DNA of 16,676 nt from CAYVSF01 sp046482855. GTDB lineage: Bacteria; Bacteroidota; Bacteroidia; Bacteroidales; UBA12077. Under the pieces are notes generated by a model. It had not been told where the DNA came from, did not search any database, and saw only the letters and a list, made by a program, of their open reading frames with translations. Positions 15,024 through 16,676 of this stretch are shown here, in pieces. The stretch lies in the NCBI GenBank assembly GCA_046482855.1, contig JAWOEH010000170.1, positions 1 to 16,676 of the forward strand, given 5' to 3'. How positions within the stretch are numbered: the stretch's first letter is position 1; each line of letters starts with the position of its first letter. Made by a program: the position numbers and the translations under genes.

Positions 15024-15596
15024 ATGGCTTCCACTGAATTTTATCATCAGCATTTCACAAATGCCGATTACGCCGCCGGGATACCCCCAAAATCGACTTT
15101 TGAAAGCTGCACCTTTGAAGGTCTTTTACTCGCTAATCATTCTTTAAATAAGCTCGATTTTATCGATTGTACTTTTATCGACTGCGACTTCTCCTCATCG
15201 CAATGGGCCGGAACAGGTATAAAAAATTGTTCTTTCCACGGATGTAAACTAATTGGCATCGATTTCACAATCTGCCAGCCTTTCCTCTTCTACTTTTCGG
15301 CCGATGCTTGCAACTTAAGCTATAGCCAATTTAGCAATTGCTCCATGGAGAAATTTGTCTTCTCCCATTGTATCATGCAGGAGGTCGATTTCAGTGGAGC
15401 ACAACTGCAGAAAACTATATTCAATGAGTGTGTGCTTACGGGAACCCTGTTTGAGCAAACGCATCTCGAACAAGCCGATTTTCGAACAGCAAGAGGATTT
15501 TCCATACACCCCGAAAATAATCGCTTAAAAGGGACACGCTTTTCCGCCAACAATCTGGAAGGGCTTATCGCTCATCTTCCCATAAAAATTGAATAG
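15024..15596 (+). CDS. Pentapeptide-repeat protein (McbG/Qnr-like size)
   Basis: A 190-residue cytoplasmic protein predicted to form a right-handed quadrilateral beta-helix from about residue 23 to 155. Repeats of the A(D/N)Lxx type have Phe or Leu at the centre: STFES-CTFEG, KLDFID-CTFID-CDFSS, CSFHG-CKLIG-IDFTI, CNLSY-SQFSN, VDFSG-AQLQK, and ADFRT near 151-155. Ten cysteines sit in the helix (29, 49, 54, 69, 74, 84, 96, 106, 116, 136), many at the same face position. The tail FSIHPENNRLKGTRFS, then a short helix, is usual for Bacteroidota members. Some proteins of this size (McbG, Qnr) mimic DNA and protect topoisomerases, but most have no known role, so I assign none. The start at 15024 is preferred to an in-frame TTG at 15003, which overlaps the promoter. 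It is a single gene after the mmd terminator. Confidence 0.9.
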   Translation: MASTEFYHQHFTNADYAAGIPPKSTFESCTFEGLLLANHSLNKLDFIDCTFIDCDFSSSQWAGTGIKNCSFHGCKLIGIDFTICQPFLFYFSADACNLSYSQFSNCSMEKFVFSHCIMQEVDFSGAQLQKTIFNECVLTGTLFEQTHLEQADFRTARGFSIHPENNRLKGTRFSANNLEGLIAHLPIKIE

Positions 15597-15844
15597 CATC
15601 GATGCACTGACCTCTATCCCATACAATCGAATCGAGAGCATCGCTAATGGCAGACCGTCCTGGTTGGTTTAAAGCTTTCCAACCTGAAACGAGGCAAATT
15701 CGGGAGAAAAAAGATCAGTTGGAGGTGAGAAGAATACAAAGCGGAAAGAATTGAAGCTCACCGGCTGGTTGCGAACCAAGTGGAGCGGAAACTGAATTCG
15801 GGCTATCAAAGCTATTTGCTAACTATTACGTCTGGAAGACAGAT
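15597..15844. other. Non-coding stretch with small hairpins
   Basis: Between the pentapeptide-repeat gene and the satP terminator. GGTTGG (15662-15667) can pair with CCAACC (15679-15684) around an 11-base loop containing the palindrome AAAGCTTT, and TGGTT (15766-15770) with AACCA (15774-15778) around GCG. Neither has a T-run. On the minus strand a frame is open from about 15818 down to a stop at 15669, but it has no ATG and at most a TTG at 15809. I see no supported gene. A dispersed intergenic repeat or gene remnant is possible. Confidence 0.5.
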
Positions 15845-15874
15845 CAAAAAAGAGGAACGCGGCTGCGCTCCTCT
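15845..15874 (-). terminator. Intrinsic terminator of the satP-like gene
   Basis: AGAGGAACGC (15851-15860) pairs with GCGCTCCTCT (15865-15874), with one A-C mismatch, around a 4-base loop. On the minus strand the stem is followed by six T (15850 to 15845). It begins 21 bases past the satP stop. Confidence 0.85.
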
Positions 15875-15895
15875 CCTATTAATAGAAAAAGTCAA

Positions 15896-16459
15896 TTATT
15901 TTAACCATGCTTTCCCACTCTTGAGCAAGGGTTTTCCAGCTACATCATTTAAGATAATAGCGGCCATCATGTACCATGCCGATAGCGAACAAAGAATCAG
16001 CACATACCCGGCAACCACATTCATCATCGGATATCCAAAATGACCCAAATCCAACAGAATAAACCCAATCAGCAACAAGGTAAAAGTTAAGGCCATTGCG
16101 CCATGAATATACATTGCGCCCACCCAAAAGATGGCTGTTAACAGGGTCCAGGCTACCAGGTAATAGCCCACATCGGTAACCGATGAAGGTAACACCTGAA
16201 AATGGTTGCTAAGCCAAATGATTCCCAAGCCGATCCAAAAAGCTCCGTAGCTTGTAAAAGCTGCATACCCAAAATTATTCCCTGTTTTTTGTTCCATGAA
16301 GCCTGCCACCATTTGCGCCAAACCTCCAAAAATAAATCCCATAGCCATTACGGGACCTATTCCACACAACCCAATGTTGTGAAACTGCAATAACAAAGTT
16401 GTCAATCCAAATCCTGCTAATCCTACAACAGCGGGATTTCCTAATTTTCCATCGCTCAT
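15896..16459 (-). CDS. satP: Acetate/succinate transporter of the GPR1/FUN34/YaaH (SatP) family
   Basis: A 187-residue inner-membrane protein (E. coli SatP has 188) with six hydrophobic segments. Its N-terminal NPAVVGLAGFGLTTLLL, LHN-like QFHNIG, FGGLAQMVAGFMEQKTGNNFG and FTSYGAFW (68-75) follow E. coli SatP almost block by block. The family motif NPAPLGL reads NPAVVGL here (8-14), losing the second proline. Relatives move acetate and succinate with protons; the exact substrate here is not shown. The ATG at 16459 is preferred over a GTG four codons upstream (16471). It is a monocistronic unit with an upstream -7 element and its own terminator. Transport of short-chain acids would suit a cell that ferments through succinate and propionate, which is inference. 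Confidence 0.92.
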   Translation of the reverse strand: MSDGKLGNPAVVGLAGFGLTTLLLQFHNIGLCGIGPVMAMGFIFGGLAQMVAGFMEQKTGNNFGYAAFTSYGAFWIGLGIIWLSNHFQVLPSSVTDVGYYLVAWTLLTAIFWVGAMYIHGAMALTFTLLLIGFILLDLGHFGYPMMNVVAGYVLILCSLSAWYMMAAIILNDVAGKPLLKSGKAWLK

Positions 16460-16490
16460 TATACCAAACACGTTAAGTAAATAAAAGCGG

Positions 16491-16498
16491 CAAAACTA
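16491..16498 (-). promoter_or_regulatory. -7 promoter element of the satP-like gene
   Basis: TAGTTTTG on the minus strand matches TAnnTTTG exactly and would start transcription near 16484, about 25 bases before the ATG. I see no convincing TTTG at the -33 distance, so the call is moderate. Confidence 0.45.
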
Positions 16499-16676
16499 AT
16501 GGAATATTTCAAATGTTTCATAAAAAAAAAGGAAGAACCATTATAAACAAGAGACCAGCCAGATATAGGCCCTTAAATCTGACTTCTCGGTAGAGTTCTC
16601 AAAAAACGTTGCTCTGACTAACAAAAAGGCTGCATTCTGCTCCTCTCAGAATCATCCCGGATATCCTTTGGCAAAA
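16499..16676. other. Right-hand edge, nothing supported
   Basis: There is no credible start or conserved motif on either strand, and no clear hairpin. Short minus-strand frames enter from the right edge and stop at once; one could be the last codons of a gene outside the window, but this cannot be told from the bases present. Confidence 0.4.

Noticed and set aside
15780..16043. 87-codon plus-strand frame
   Set aside because: It crosses the satP terminator and runs antisense into satP; no motif and no promoter.
1..16676. CRISPR array, tRNA/rRNA, insertion sequence, toxin-antitoxin or defence cluster
   Set aside because: Scanning both strands showed no regularly spaced repeats beyond the three-copy array, no tRNA-like cloverleaf, and no transposase, integrase, nuclease or toxin motif in any supported frame.

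Overview
The window looks like a chromosomal stretch from an anaerobic member of the Bacteroidota, probably near the Marinilabiliales. Evidence: a type IX secretion (T9SS) sorting domain on the S8 protease, several upstream sequences matching the Bacteroidota promoter pattern (TTTG or TTG near -33, TAnnTTTG near -7), scarce Shine-Dalgarno sequences, and a sodium-pumping methylmalonyl-CoA decarboxylase operon typical of propionate-forming Bacteroidota. The genus is an inference. I see no rRNA, tRNA, CRISPR array, insertion sequence or phage gene, and the region reads as ordinary core or near-core chromosome.

Layout. 1-3037 (minus): a large secreted subtilase with two GEVED domains, an Fn3 domain and a T9SS tail, ending at a strong hairpin terminator. 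3038-3483: a divergent intergenic region with three perfect 9-base repeats at an exact 11-base period and a good promoter for the next gene. 3484-4736 (plus): an exported C1B (bleomycin hydrolase-like) cysteine peptidase and its terminator. 4870-5711 (plus): a promoter, a small cysteine-rich unknown protein and a Tag-type 3-methyladenine DNA glycosylase joined by a TAATG stop/start overlap. 5693-6070 (minus): a DUF2784-like membrane protein overlapping the 3' end of tag. 6130-7154 (plus): a stand-alone family 2-type glycosyltransferase. 7212-10294 (plus): an exported fusion of a NagZ-like GH3 glycosidase with a class C beta-lactamase-type serine hydrolase.

10461-14965 (plus) is the best-defined system: one promoter, five closely spaced genes (mce, mmdA, an OadG/MmdD-like subunit, biotin carrier mmdC, beta subunit mmdB) and one terminator. 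The epimerase makes (S)-methylmalonyl-CoA, MmdA moves its carboxyl group to biotin on MmdC, and MmdB decarboxylates carboxybiotin while exporting Na+. This is the final part of the succinate-to-propionate route. The beta subunit is unusual: an apparent signal peptide and a lipocalin-like domain precede the pump.

15006-15596 (plus): a cysteine-rich pentapeptide-repeat protein. 15597-15844: mostly non-coding. 15845-16498 (minus): a SatP/YaaH-type acetate/succinate transporter with its own promoter element and terminator. The last ~180 bases hold no gene I can support.

I found no clear undescribed multi-gene system. The best leads are the lipocalin-MmdB fusion, the cysteine-rich ORF coupled to tag, and the helically phased TTGTTAATA array.
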